Shown here in pieces: positions 9,142 through 18,347 of a stretch of DNA of 21,402 nucleotides; the stretch's first letter is position 1; each line of letters begins with the position of its first letter. Source of the stretch: Brachionus plicatilis (taxonomy: Eukaryota; Rotifera; Eurotatoria; Ploima; Brachionidae); NCBI GenBank assembly GCA_010279815.1, contig QEOQ01000054.1:50112-71513 (forward strand), in the 5' to 3' direction. A model generated the notes under the pieces. The model ran no database searches. It was given only the letters and a program-made list of their open reading frames with translations, and was not told where the DNA came from. The translations under genes and the position numbers were made by a program.

Positions 9142-9580
9142 TAGAACATACCAAATGTTTAGCTAATTATTTTTCGTTTTTTCTATCATGGATCTTTCAG
9201 TCTTCCATTAATTCTTTGCATTTTCAATACATTTTTCAAAAGTCAGTCATTATTTTTGCAAATAAAACTTTAAAAAAATTTCTACTATTTTTTACTTTTT
9301 TTTACCATTTCAGAAAAATTGTTACTTTGATAAACTGCTGCTCCAACAATGAGCCTTGATGCCTTGTTTTTAAAAATTTGTTATTTTTTAAAGAACTGAG
9401 TTAATCCGCAGAAAAAAGATAATGGAAAAATGCAAGGAATTCAAGTCTTATCTTTGTGAATTTTTGACAAGGCTAAAATTTGGCAATTGATTAATTTTCT
9501 TTTATTTCTAAAGTAAATAAGTCAATTTGAAGAGAGCGAAAAAAAAAGCTTTTTAATCAAGCATAATTTAAACGCTAATA

Positions 9581-9826
9581 TTATGCCAATAAACAACAAA
9601 TTTTATTTCTCTCCAAAGAGATTTTGTAGTTTATTTTGGCGAACAAACAGAGATAAATCAACAAATCCATGCCTAGTAACACGCACAAACAAACAATTCT
9701 ATTTGTATAAATTAGATAAAACAAAGCACTCACTGAATTCCAGGTCTTCCAAGCAACCCAAATTAACATTGGATATAAATCAATTCTTAAAGTAGATAAA
9801 TCGTGAGTTTGTTCAGTGTTACTCAA
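9581..9826. other. Less AT-rich segment with two opposed frames
   Basis: A stretch with visibly higher GC than its surroundings. It has an open plus frame at 9583-9795 (includes RTNKQFYLYKLDKTKHSLN then SRSSKQPKLTLDINQFLK) and an overlapping minus frame at 9581-9826 (includes STLRIDLYPMLIWVAWKTWN). Neither has a recognisable domain; the plus frame is polar and basic, the minus one hydrophobic. It could be an exon or a fragment of a mobile-element gene. I cannot choose the strand. Confidence 0.25.
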
Positions 9827-10013
9827 AAGCCCACGCTCATTTTGTTAATAGCGCAGCTAATTTGGTGAAAGATTAGATAACATTCTTAGAAAAGACATTA
9901 TTAATTTTTCAGCAGAAAAAGTTATCAAGGGAAACATTTTGTTTAGAGAGAAAAGTTTTAGAGAATTTTTTCACGAAAAAAAAATATGGAAGGGAATTTT
10001 AAGTAAAAAATTA

Positions 10014-10072
10014 ATTATTATTATTATTATTATTATTATTTATTCATAAAATTACGCCAGATTCGGCGATGT
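10014..10072 (-). repeat. LINE-type tail stem-loop with (TTA)n, copy 2
   Basis: CGCC (10055-10058), loop agattc, GGCG (10065-10068). On the minus strand it is preceded by TTTTTTACAT and followed by TAATTTTATGAATAA and an (ATA)n microsatellite tail (10014-10041 on the plus strand as TTA repeats). This is a 3' end arriving by target-primed reverse transcription, by analogy with LINEs that carry tail stem-loops. No RT remnant was seen behind it. Confidence 0.65.
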
Positions 10073-10498
10073 AAAAAATAACATAAAATTGAATACAAAG
10101 GAAGGTAGTTATGTACTGTTTGTTTTCCCTTTTTTAAATTTACAATTATGTTTAAGAAATTAAAATATTAAAATATTAAAATAGATTTTCATTTTTTACA
10201 TAAATACCACAAAAAGATTTAATTTTAAATTAAATATTCAAAGATTGAGATTTGATATTATCTTATTTAGCTAATTTCGGGAATATAAAATTTTAAGTAT
10301 TGATGATATGGTAATGTAATGTTGTACCAAATTAACAAAATAAGTTGAACATAAAATTATATTTAATTGTAAAAATAGAAAATATGTAAATTATTTATTT
10401 TTCTAAGCTTGTAATCTTGAATTCTAAAAAGCAACACCAAAAAATTCTTTATTTTTTTATGAAGAATTATTTACTTTTATAATTAATTTTTAATTTAT

Positions 10499-10556
10499 CA
10501 GCGCCGAATCTGGCGTAATTTTTTGGAATGAATAAAAAAAATAAATAATAAAAGTA
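10499..10556 (+). repeat. LINE-type tail stem-loop, copy 3
   Basis: CGCC (10502-10505), loop gaatct, GGCG (10512-10515), then TAATTTTTTGGAATGAATAA and A-rich tail. The stem and loop are identical to copy 2 in inverted orientation, so the two tails face outwards with about 430 bp between them. This is either two 5'-truncated copies head to head or a composite unit. Confidence 0.65.
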
Positions 10557-10699
10557 TCGATCAACAGCCTTGTGATCTGGTTCGATTTGGTAGACCAGAA
10601 AAATACTGAAACAAAACGTATATTTTCAAAATAAAAAAAACAAATATTTTTCTCTTTAAGTTTTAGTAATTTACTAGAATATTTTTAGTAAATTACTGA

Positions 10700-10890
10700 A
10701 AAAGGGTAATTAAAAAGAGTTTATTTGTTTTCGCAGCTTGAATAGCCTCCATGACATCTATATCAAATATATTTCCAAGTCCTTCTCACGGCATCCATAA
10801 ACTTAAATACAGATACATATTAATTAGTAATGAAATACCCATTTGCATCTTGCAAATTGGTAGACTGTACCAATTCCAAAATATTTTTTT
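10700..10890 (-). other. Coding-like fragment, unassigned
   Basis: On the minus strand, YGCREKDLEIYLI, followed after a frame change by FDIDVMEAIQAAKTNKLFLI, looks like protein-coding sequence and is less AT-rich than its surroundings. It lies just upstream of tail copy 4 on the same strand, so it might be the eroded 3' part of that element. I cannot assign it, and the plus frame over the same bases is less convincing. Confidence 0.25.
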
Positions 10891-10898
10891 AAACTGTT

Positions 10899-10950
10899 TT
10901 TATTTTTTATTTATTTATTTCAATGAACGCCTTTAAGGCGATGTAAAAAA
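10899..10950 (-). repeat. LINE-type tail stem-loop, copy 4
   Basis: On the minus strand TTTACATCGCC, loop ttaaa, GGCGTTCATTGAAATAAATA with a (TTTA)n-type tail at 10908-10920. Stem CGCC 10928-10931 with GGCG 10937-10940. The loop differs from copies 2 and 3 and resembles copy 5, suggesting two subfamilies. Confidence 0.65.
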
Positions 10951-11205
10951 AACTTTAAAAAAATCAAATGTAATAAACAAGACAAAGTTTAAGTGTTTTC
11001 TAAAAAATAGACTGTCAAAATTTTAGCTTTAATAGAAATTTTACAAGAGCCAAAAACAGTATTAGATAAGATAAGCAAATGTATTTTATTTAGATACCAT
11101 GAAAAATTTTATCCGTTATTAATATAGAAATCAAAAATAAAGTTGCTGAACCATAGAACAAAGGTGTTTTTTATTTCTATTATAATAAAAAAGGTACGTA
11201 AATAT

Positions 11206-12004
11206 TAGTGTTGGTCTCCGGAAGAACGGAGTGACCTGGAGAACAATTGCCAGATTTACGGAGCCGGAAATTGGGTCCGAAAATTTTAACGAAAAATATC
11301 CCAGATACGGAGAAAAAGAACAGGAGCGGATGTGGAAAGGAGAATAACGGAGATATTAACGGTGAGCTCCGGCGGATCGGAGATATAAACGGTGACAATA
11401 ATCGGAGACGAAGGTAGGAACGGAGATAAATTCCGGAGACGGCAACGGAAACGGAGTAAAAGTATGATTTTTTTTTCCAAAAAATTAAAATTCTTTGCCT
11501 ATTCCCATTAATGTAAAACTGAATTTTTAGATAATTTTTTAATTAATTAATCATTATCGATTGATTTTTTTTTTGTTTTAATTCATTATAAAAATTTATT
11601 TGATAGCTAAATTAATTTAATTTCTTCAAAAAAAGTTTCTACTTATTGTTTGGCATAAATTTTTTAATTTTAAATATACAAATAAAAAAGGCGACAGTAC
11701 AAAAAAATTTTGAAAGTCATTAGGATTTTCGTTTTGCTTCTCCGCTTATGTATCCGCTCCGTTTGGGTCCTCCATTTAAGACTCCGTTAAATCCGAAGGC
11801 TCCGTTAATTTACCTGTTTCCGTTGCCGTCTCCGGAATTTTTCTCCGTTCCTACCTTCGTCTCCGATTGTAGTCACCGTTTATATCTCCGCTCCGTACGA
11901 TGTCATTCTGTAAGTTCAACCGCTCCGTTTCTGTTCCTCCGTTTAACTTTTCGTTGATTTTTTCCGGAGCCTTCCGGTGAACCCTCATCCGCTACCCAAC
12001 ACTA
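11206..12004. mobile_element. hAT-like element with CGGAG subterminal repeats
   Basis: Termini TAGTGTTGG (11206) and CCAACACTA (ending 12004). The flanks are GTAAATAT (11198-11205) and GTAAACAT (12005-12012), an 8-bp duplication with one mismatch. TAGTGTTGG and the 8-bp target fit hAT. The left arm (to about 11460) carries about nine CGGAG motifs and the right arm (from about 11735) about eleven CTCCG motifs, so one strand is strongly purine-rich in the left arm and pyrimidine-rich in the right. Internal pairing such as TCGGAGACGAAGGTAGGAAC (11403) with its complement near 11850 extends the palindrome. The loop is AT-rich and non-coding. Plus and minus frames through the arms reflect the repeats and are not genes. 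Confidence 0.88.
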
Positions 12005-12331
12005 GTAAACATAAAAGTAAGGTAATAATAGTTATAGCTGTTCTTAGGCTTACAAAACTAGGGAGCTTTGAACGAATTGTACACTTAGTACATTGATTGA
12101 TTTTTTTAGATACACATTTGTTTCTATTAAATCAAATTCGATGTCAAAGCAATAAATTAGTTACTAACTCAATCAAATTTGACATTTAACAATTTAATTT
12201 TTACACATTTAACCAAATAACTGGTATTTTTTTGTACTCCCTTCTTTTAATTTTTATTTCTCCTGAAGGAGGTTAATTAAGTTCAAATAAAATAAGATAA
12301 AATAAAAATTTTCAATAAGCTTAAATGCTAC

Positions 12332-12614
12332 CTGATTAAGTTGTCCCTCTTTCTCCAGTGCTTCAGTTTCAGTAAGCTGTTTTGTTTGCTTGAAGTCTTT
12401 GCATTTGGAAAGCTGATTGTGTCGAGTGGTGAAAATCGATTAGTTTGTGCCCTCTTGGAAAGAGCGCACTTTTTCTAAAATTAAAAATATCTTTCTTAAA
12501 CACATGGTTATTTTTAGAGCATACTTTCCAAGTATTAATTAAAACAACATTTTTCAAAAGATGCTTTTTTAGTTCCTCTACCTCTTGATTTATTTTTTGG
12601 CGTTGTTTCGCCAT
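12332..12614 (-). CDS. Possible two-exon fragment of a host gene
   Basis: On the minus strand an ATG at 12612-12614 opens MAKQRQKINQEVEELKKHLL and KNVVLINTWK (12525-12614), followed by a GTATGC donor. A 112-bp intron would end in CAATCAG before an 81-bp exon (12332-12412) reading LSKCKDFKQTKQLTETEAL then EKEGQLNQ, itself followed by a GTAGCA donor. The junction keeps phase 0. Both pieces are much richer in GC than the surroundings and have a charged, heptad-like composition suggesting a coiled coil. An alternative is one unspliced 81-codon frame (12369-12614). I recognise no family, and further exons would lie at lower coordinates but were not seen. This is the best host-gene candidate in the window. 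Confidence 0.4.
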
Positions 12615-13139
12615 AAGCTCAAGTAGAAAATGCGCATTTTAAATGTGTATAAATAAATGAATGTTTTTTTTATTTTTTTTTCTAATTATCTGAAAATAGA
12701 TTTAATTTATTTAATGACATTAGTGGGGCCCATTGATGCGAAATGATCAGCACATTATTTTTGCTTAATTTCCTCTAACAAAAGATTTCTGTTTTTAGTG
12801 ACTTTTTTCGCAGCACAAAAATCCAAATAAATCATTGATTAAGGCAGACATTTTTAGTTATTTCATTAAATAAAAAAAAAAATTATCAGTAATTGAGATA
12901 AGTCCTGTAAAATTATGTTCAACAAATAAAATTATGGCATTTGTAATTTTTGACATAATTGCCAGGGTTTAAGCTCTGTTTTAAAAAATATTAAATAAGG
13001 GATAAATCATTTGTTTATTTGTACAATATATAAATAAAAAACCAAAAAAAAAATGCTTGTTATGTTGGTAGACTCAAGTAAATTAAATAATTTAAAAGTG
13101 ATTTATTTGTTTAAGCAGCATTGAAATTTGAGGATTCTA
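12615..13139. other. AT-rich interval, nothing recognised
   Basis: No reading frame, terminus or repeat could be supported. If the minus-strand exons to the left are real, their promoter should lie here; TATAAATA occurs around 12648, but such words are expected by chance in this composition. Confidence 0.3.
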
Positions 13140-13424
13140 CAGTAATGATTTTTTAAAGTGGGAACTTTGCGTAAATTTTGGGAAAATAAAAAGAATCCAA
13201 ATTTTAGCAATTTTTTTTAACTATTTTAGTTTTTTAAAAATTTACAGAAAATTTAAAAAAAGAAAAAAATTAAAATTTTTAAGCAAATTTTTGTAAATTT
13301 TTATTGATTTTAGTGAAAAATAGTAAAAAAAAAATTGCAAAAATCCAAATTTTTGCCCTTTTTGTCATCACAAATTTTCACGCAAAATTAATTTTGGTAA
13401 AGCCACTTTTAAAAATCAGTGCTG
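13140..13424. mobile_element. MITE with CAGTAATGATTTTT termini
   Basis: Left end CAGTAATGATTTTTTAAAGT, right end inverted CAGCACTGATTTTTAAAAGT. Further in, CTTTGCGTAAATTTTGGGAA faces TTCACGCAAAATTAATTTTGG. About 285 bp. The CAG start is hAT-like, but the flanks (GGATTCTA and TATTAAAG) show no 8-bp duplication. The ends are shared with the larger element at 13843-14926. Confidence 0.6.
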
Positions 13425-13842
13425 TATTAAAGGCTTATATTTAATCTAGCGGAAAAATTAAAAAAAATAAAAGTAGCGAAAAAAATTATTAAGTTGTAAA
13501 ATTAATTTGTTATTAGCAAATTTAAATAATTGGTAACAAAAAAATGAGCTCAATAGACAGATTATTTAGCACTAAATAATAATTTTCAAAAATAAAGTCA
13601 AATTTTGAAAAAAAACTATTTCAAGAATATAAAATTATAAAAAAAATTTTTTTTTCATAATCTTTTTCGAGTTCAAGAAATACGTGCTTAAAAAAAGATT
13701 TACGTAATTTTTATCTTTACTTTTTTATATTTTATTTGCTGTGTTTGATTGTTTATTATTTTTTTAGTTGCTTCTTAAAATAAAATCCATCTTTTCAAAC
13801 TATCGATCTTGGAAATAAATTTTAAATTTGATCAAACTATTA

Positions 13843-14926
13843 CAGGACAGATTTGTTAAAGTGGTTTTACCAAAATTTGGTAGATTTACGCGAATTGTTT
13901 TAATAATAATCATAATATAAATAAGCTACAGCAAGACCTTTTTTTACAGAAATTAATAAAAATTTACGAAAATTGGCGATTTTTTATTGTTTTTTTTTTA
14001 ATTTTCCATTAATTTTGTAAAAAAACAAAAAATTAAAAAATTACAAAAATTTTTCTTTTTTTTTTTTTAATTTACGAAAAATTTTGAAAAAAAAAGTGAA
14101 AATAGAAAAAAATTAAATTTTTTTCTAAAATTTGCGTAAATTTTCAATGATTTTTGCAGAAAAAAAAAAGTAAAAAAAAATAAAATTTTAATTTAAGATT
14201 TTTTTTATATCGAGATTGTCAGGGCATTGTGAAATTTGGCACAAAAAACAAAAACATAATTTTAAAAGTTCCAAAACTTAAGTTCTGAGGAACCAAAACA
14301 TGTTCTGTAAGTTGGAGCAACTGATACATCCTTTGTACCACCAATATACTAATTCTGCAAATCTTTTCAAAATTCAGAACATAGTGAATTTTAGTACAAG
14401 AAACAAAAATAAAATATAAAAGTTGCCAGAGCTTAAATTCGGGCCGACCAAAACAAGTTTAAAAAATTTTAGCAACTGAAACACCTTCAGTACCACCACT
14501 TAAAGTCGGATTCTTTTAATATCCCAAATTCAGGATTTTATAAATTTTGCAGATTTATTGCAGAATTCAATCAGTATCGGATGTATCAGTTAGTCCAGGG
14601 TTTTAATATTTTTTTTTGTTTTTTGTGCCAAATTTCTCAATGAAAAGTTAGATGCATAAATTTTCGTGATTTGGTCGGTCGGTTTTTTTCTCAATTAAAA
14701 TTTCAATTACCTAATTTATCAAAGTTGGGAATTTTAAAGAGACAAAAACTTAAACTTAAATTTCAGCCTTTTTATAATTTCAACAATTGATTTTTATTAA
14801 TTTTTTTTTAGTTTTTTACATTTTTTTACATTTTATTTCATAATTTTTCACTAAATTTTGCCATTTCACGTAAAGTTTCGAAATTTACTAAAATTCTTGT
14901 AAAAACACTTTTACAAATCATTACTG
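13843..14926. mobile_element. Larger relative of the 13140 MITE, with nested insert
   Basis: Left end CAGGACAGATTTGTTAAAGT-GG, right end inverted CAGTAATGATTTGTAAAAGT-GT, followed by TTTTAC and related sequence on both sides. The terminal motif is that of the 13140-13424 element, so the two belong to one family. The interior is largely homopolymer-rich and non-coding. A distinct element at 14225-14643 interrupts it; without that insert it would be about 665 bp. No target duplication is evident. Confidence 0.5.
14225..14643. mobile_element. MITE with CATTGTGAAATTTGGCAC ends and tandem units
   Basis: Left end CATTGTGAAATTTGGCACAA, right end inverted CATTGAGAAATTTGGCACAA. Inside, a unit of about 155 bp is present twice in direct orientation, starting at 14225 and at 14380: CATTGTGAAATTTGGCACAA against CATAGTGAATTTTAGTACAA, and later GATACATCCTTTGTACCACC against GAAACACCTTCAGTACCACC. 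The termini resemble GACATTGTGAAA of the MITE at 20440-20660. No clear flanking duplication. Confidence 0.65.
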
Positions 14927-15910
14927 AAAAAATAATGAAGTTTAGAAAAAAATTTACTTTTAATAAAATCGTTCTCAAATGCTTTCAGCCAAAAATGAGT
15001 TTTTTGATAAGAAAAAAAATTAAAATTTTTCAAAATTTTTAATTAATTTAATTATAAAAAAATAAAATGGCAATCTTTAAAAAGATTACCAAGTTAATAT
15101 TTTTAATTTTTAAGAACAAACTAAAAAAATAACAATATTACAAAATTGACTTGATTTTGGCTAAATGAAAAATTGCCTGGATTATAACTTAATATAAATA
15201 AGATAATCTCTAATAATAACCAGTTCTCAAAAGCATATTTTTTTTTAATTTAAAAAATATAAAGGATGTTATTGACAAAGTATTAAATTTTTTCCGAATC
15301 AGTAAAAAGTACCATATAAGTCAAAATTAAAAATTCTTTATATTATTTTAATAAACTCCTTAGTGGCCATAATGAAATGGAAAAATTTAAAACAAAAAAA
15401 GTGATTTACTTATTTCTAATATCTAAATTTTAAGTATTTGTAATTTTCCAAATTATAATTCTCTTTTCTTCCCTTTGCTCATTCTTTTTTTCCAATATTT
15501 TTAAATCGAGCAAATATTCGTCTGAATGTCAGACATTAAATAGCGAAATTGATGCCTAAAATTAATTAAGGAAATAATTTATTTTTTCACAATTGTGAAT
15601 ATAGACAAAAGCTTAAATATCAGCTTTTATTTTTTTTCATTAAATTCCTTTGATGCCAGTGTATTAATAAATAAATAGTCTTTAATTTCCTAATCAATTA
15701 TACTACTTCTCTGTTGGATTACATTATTTAATTTTGTAGTTAAAAATTTTTATTTTTTTTTCTAATTCTATATTTTAATTTATTTTCCGTTCAATTCAAA
15801 ATGTTAAGAATCAATTTCTACTTCTTTTTAGGATCGATTTTTCTTTGACACTTCAATTTCGTATTGAGTACTAGCCGGATCAAAGTTTTAAGAGAAAAGA
15901 AAAAGAATAA
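14927..15910. other. AT-rich interval, nothing recognised
   Basis: No terminus, repeat or coding stretch could be supported, apart from the possibility that sequence just upstream of 15925 is the body of the truncated element ending in tail copy 5. Confidence 0.3.
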
Positions 15911-15924
15911 TATAAAAACATTTT

Positions 15925-15985
15925 ATTTTATTTATTATTTACATCGCCCTTTAAGGCGTTTATTCACATAAATAAATTATTAGAA
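15925..15985 (+). repeat. LINE-type tail stem-loop, copy 5
   Basis: TTTACATCGCC, loop ctttaa, GGCGTTTATTCACATAAATA. Stem CGCC 15945-15948 with GGCG 15955-15958. Its loop is closest to copy 4, which lies 5 kb away in the opposite orientation. Confidence 0.65.
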
Positions 15986-16113
15986 AATTTTTTCTTCAAG
16001 TTTTAGATGAAGTCAAATTGAAATTAATCAAAAAGAAAATGAATGAAAGTACACGACATATTCACATACTTATTTTTAGTCAAAATTTGAAAATAAAAAA
16101 TTTAAATAGACTT

Positions 16114-16870
16114 TAAAGGGGTCAATCTAATTTTGTGATCCAATGTTCACAAGATTTATGAACATTCAATGATCACTGGGTTCGTGATCTGCTCAAGATC
16201 ACTAAACTGGTGATCCCAAAATTTGTGATCAATTGTAAATACGGCTAGATCACCAAACTTAAAGCATGATCACACAACTAAATTAATGATCACAAAATTT
16301 AACAACTGATCACCAAATTTTTTATTTTATTCAAGAATATTTTTTGAAATATATTTATTGATTCTAATTTAAAGAATTTAAATTTAAATCCAGCTAAAAT
16401 AAGGTCTTTGGTTTATGAAAAAGAGTCTTTAACTGAACCCAAATGTTCAGATTAAACGGAATTGGCTGTCAAACAAGCGCATGAAAATCCCACTCAGTGT
16501 CCAATTTGTAAAAAGATGTTTAAGAATGATAAAGGAGTAAAGTTACACAAGTCGAAGATGCATTAAATTCATGTTTATTTTTTTTTTTACCTTGATATTT
16601 TTATTTTACTTTTTTTGTCAAAAATTTAATTGATAACTAAATTGAATCATTGATCACTAAATCGAATCAATGATCACTAAATTTACTTAAAGATCACATA
16701 ATTCAATAAACTATTTAATTTAATTTTGTTGTTAACTTTTTTAAAAAAATATGATCACAAATTTTGTGATCACCAGTTTAGTGATCTTGAGCAGATCAAG
16801 AACCCAGTGATCATTGAATGTTCACAAATCTTGTGAACATTGGATCACAAAATTAGATTGACCCCTTTAA
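16114..16870. mobile_element. Foldback element with GATCAC subterminal repeats
   Basis: Ends CTTTAAAGGGGTCAATCTAA and, inverted, the same. The arms extend well over 120 bp with TTTTGTGATCCAATGTTCAC, GAACATTCAATGATCACTGG and CAGATCAC...AAACTGGTGATC shared in inverted order. GATCAC/GTGATC occurs roughly ten times in the left arm and eight in the right, an obvious candidate for transposase-binding sites. AGACTT at 16108-16113 and 16871-16876 is a possible 6-bp duplication, but TTTAAA at the junction makes the exact boundary ambiguous by a few bases. The loop carries a zinc-finger reading frame. Confidence 0.85.
16348..16566 (+). pseudogene. C2H2 zinc-finger ORF inside foldback
   Basis: One frame runs from 16348 to a TAA at 16564-16566 with a single internal stop (TAA, 16453-16455). 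It reads NPAKIRSLVYEKESLTEPKC then SD-stop-TELAVKQAHENPTQ, followed by a zinc finger C-PI-C-x12-H-x4-H from 16498, two residues of which precede the terminal stop region (KSKMH). The spacing C-x2-C-x12-H-x4-H is canonical. In transposases a terminal zinc finger commonly binds the element ends, so this may be the last exon of the parent element's protein, left after internal deletion. The parent family is unknown and no ATG was assigned. Confidence 0.65.
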
Positions 16871-16876
16871 AGACTT

Positions 16877-17830
16877 ACATCCAATTCTTATCTACTAAAA
16901 AATTATTTTCATTATAATTATTCATTTCGAAACACAAACTTTAAATAAATTAAAATTGTTTTTTTTTCAATAAAATTTCAAATTGGTTAGAATAAATTTT
17001 TTTCAAAATTTTTTTTTACTAATTTTAATTTCATTTTAAATTTAACATTAATATTTTAGATAAATAATGGTTTGACTTTTCAGTTATGGTAATTATTTAT
17101 TAGTTTTATTTAATATTATTGAATCAAAAAATTAATAATTTATTCTGAATAGAACATAATTTAATTTTTATTTATTATTTAATTATCTTATCATCTTAGA
17201 TAAGCAGTTTTTTAATTAATTTTATTCCAAAAATTAAAAAATTATTCCCTTTTTTTTGATTCTTTAAATGTTATTGTTCCTTCTGTAATAAAAAGTTCAA
17301 TTCCCGCCATCTCTCCTGGATTATAATATTTTTTTAAAAAAATGAATAAAGGAAATAAACTAAATTTTTAATATAAACTATTTTTGTTAAGTAAAAAAAA
17401 AGGCTTTTAAATAAATTTTTTTAACTTCTTTATCAAATTGCCTGAATTGACATTTAATGAATAAATAAATTAAAAAAAAATTTTTTTTGGTAAACAAATT
17501 ATGTGTCAATCAATTTTATATTTGGTTTAGAAAAATACATTTTAAAGAGAAAAGAAAATTTCTGCCGAATTCCCAGGAAATTACATTTAAAGTATCTCTA
17601 ATATTTAATTAAAAAAATCTTAAGATTACTTTGCAAAGAAATAGCTATTGGTTTGAGTTAGTTGGTTGACATTGAATCAATTTCTAAATCAATTTAATTA
17701 AAATTCATATTATTTAAATAAAGTCACATTCAAACTTTCATTTAAAAATACAAAAGAAAGAAATTTCAATCAAAATTAGGTTCTAAAGAATATATAGAAT
17801 TATAACTTTCCAAAAAACATTAAATTTATT
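16877..17830. other. AT-rich interval, nothing recognised
   Basis: Long A/T runs with no supported coding frame or terminus. TTCCCGCCATCTCTCCTGGA near 17302 is a small GC-richer island of unknown origin. Confidence 0.3.
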
Positions 17831-18347
17831 CTATTTAGAAGATGGTTGACTTCGTGTAACATGCGGTTCACATTAAATGTATATGACGTTTTTGAGGAAT
17901 GGTTAAGATTTTTTAGAGCTTATATTTAAAATTTTTCTGAAAATAAGACCTCAAATTAAAAAAAATTAATTAAATTTTTTTTTTTAAAGATACAAATCAC
18001 ACTGGTCCAAGCCGTTTTAAAAAAAAACTTTTCGATCATCCATTTAATAAAGTTCTAGATCGTGTTCTCTTTGATTAAAAATTATTAAAGTTTTGAAAAG
18101 AATTATTTTTTTTAATCTAAACCAGGCTTGTTTTACATTAACTAGTCTAAATAATTATTTTAAAAATTTTATTAAATAACTATTTTTACTTTTGACTAAA
18201 TCTGATTTACAGAATATTTTAAATTTCTATTTGTCAAATCTTTAAAAAAAAATTTCTGGTTTAATTTATTAAATAAAAATTTGATTTCTTTGGAAAAAAC
18301 AGAAGTTGCATTTAATCTTTCTCAATTAAGTGAAATGTGTTTAATAA
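17831..18347 (+). pseudogene. Unassigned decayed coding region, upstream pieces
   Basis: Several protein-like segments on the plus strand in successive, shifted frames. At 17840-17926: RRWLTSCNMRFTLNVYDVFE then EWLRFFRAYI. At 17991-18075: DTNHTGPSRFKKKLF then DHPFNKVLDRVLFD. At 18075-18180: LKIIKVLKRIIFFNLNQACF then TLTSLNNYFKNFIK. At 18270-18349: ISLEKTEVAFNLSQLSEMCL. Each is broken by stops or by frame changes at A/T runs. Acceptor-like TTCTATTTAG precedes the first and TTTTTTAAAG the second, so short introns are an alternative to frameshifts. No family was recognised. Confidence 0.35.

Larger units (their letters stand above)
8042..9143 (+). mobile_element. pogo/Tigger-like transposon remnant
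   Basis: Plus-strand element with a transposase N-terminus at 8100-8168 and 8891-8960 and a right terminus at about 9085-9141. Inverted, that end reads TA-CAGTCGAGTCTGGATAA then AACGATGTG, the classic start of pogo/Tigger-family inverted repeats with a TA target (TA at 9142-9143). The matching left terminus was not found, so the left limit is approximate. The core of the transposase, including its DDE domain, is absent: after the helix-turn-helix the sequence passes straight to the right end, so this is an internally deleted copy. Confidence 0.75.

Noticed and set aside
10014..10041. (TTA)n considered as an independent microsatellite
   Set aside because: It abuts a hairpin shared with five other copies and is better explained as the tail of a reverse-transcribed insertion.
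11180..11480. Two minus-strand frames of 64-72 codons
   Set aside because: They are translations of the CGGAG repeat arm of the hAT-like element (serine/proline/leucine repeats), not genes.
11748..11957. Plus-strand 69-codon frame
   Set aside because: It is produced by CTCCG repeats in the right arm of the same element.
16130..16330. Repeated GATCAC considered as a CRISPR-like or tandem array
   Set aside because: The spacing is irregular, the motif is short and palindromic around GATC, and it is mirrored in the opposite arm, which fits transposon subterminal repeats.
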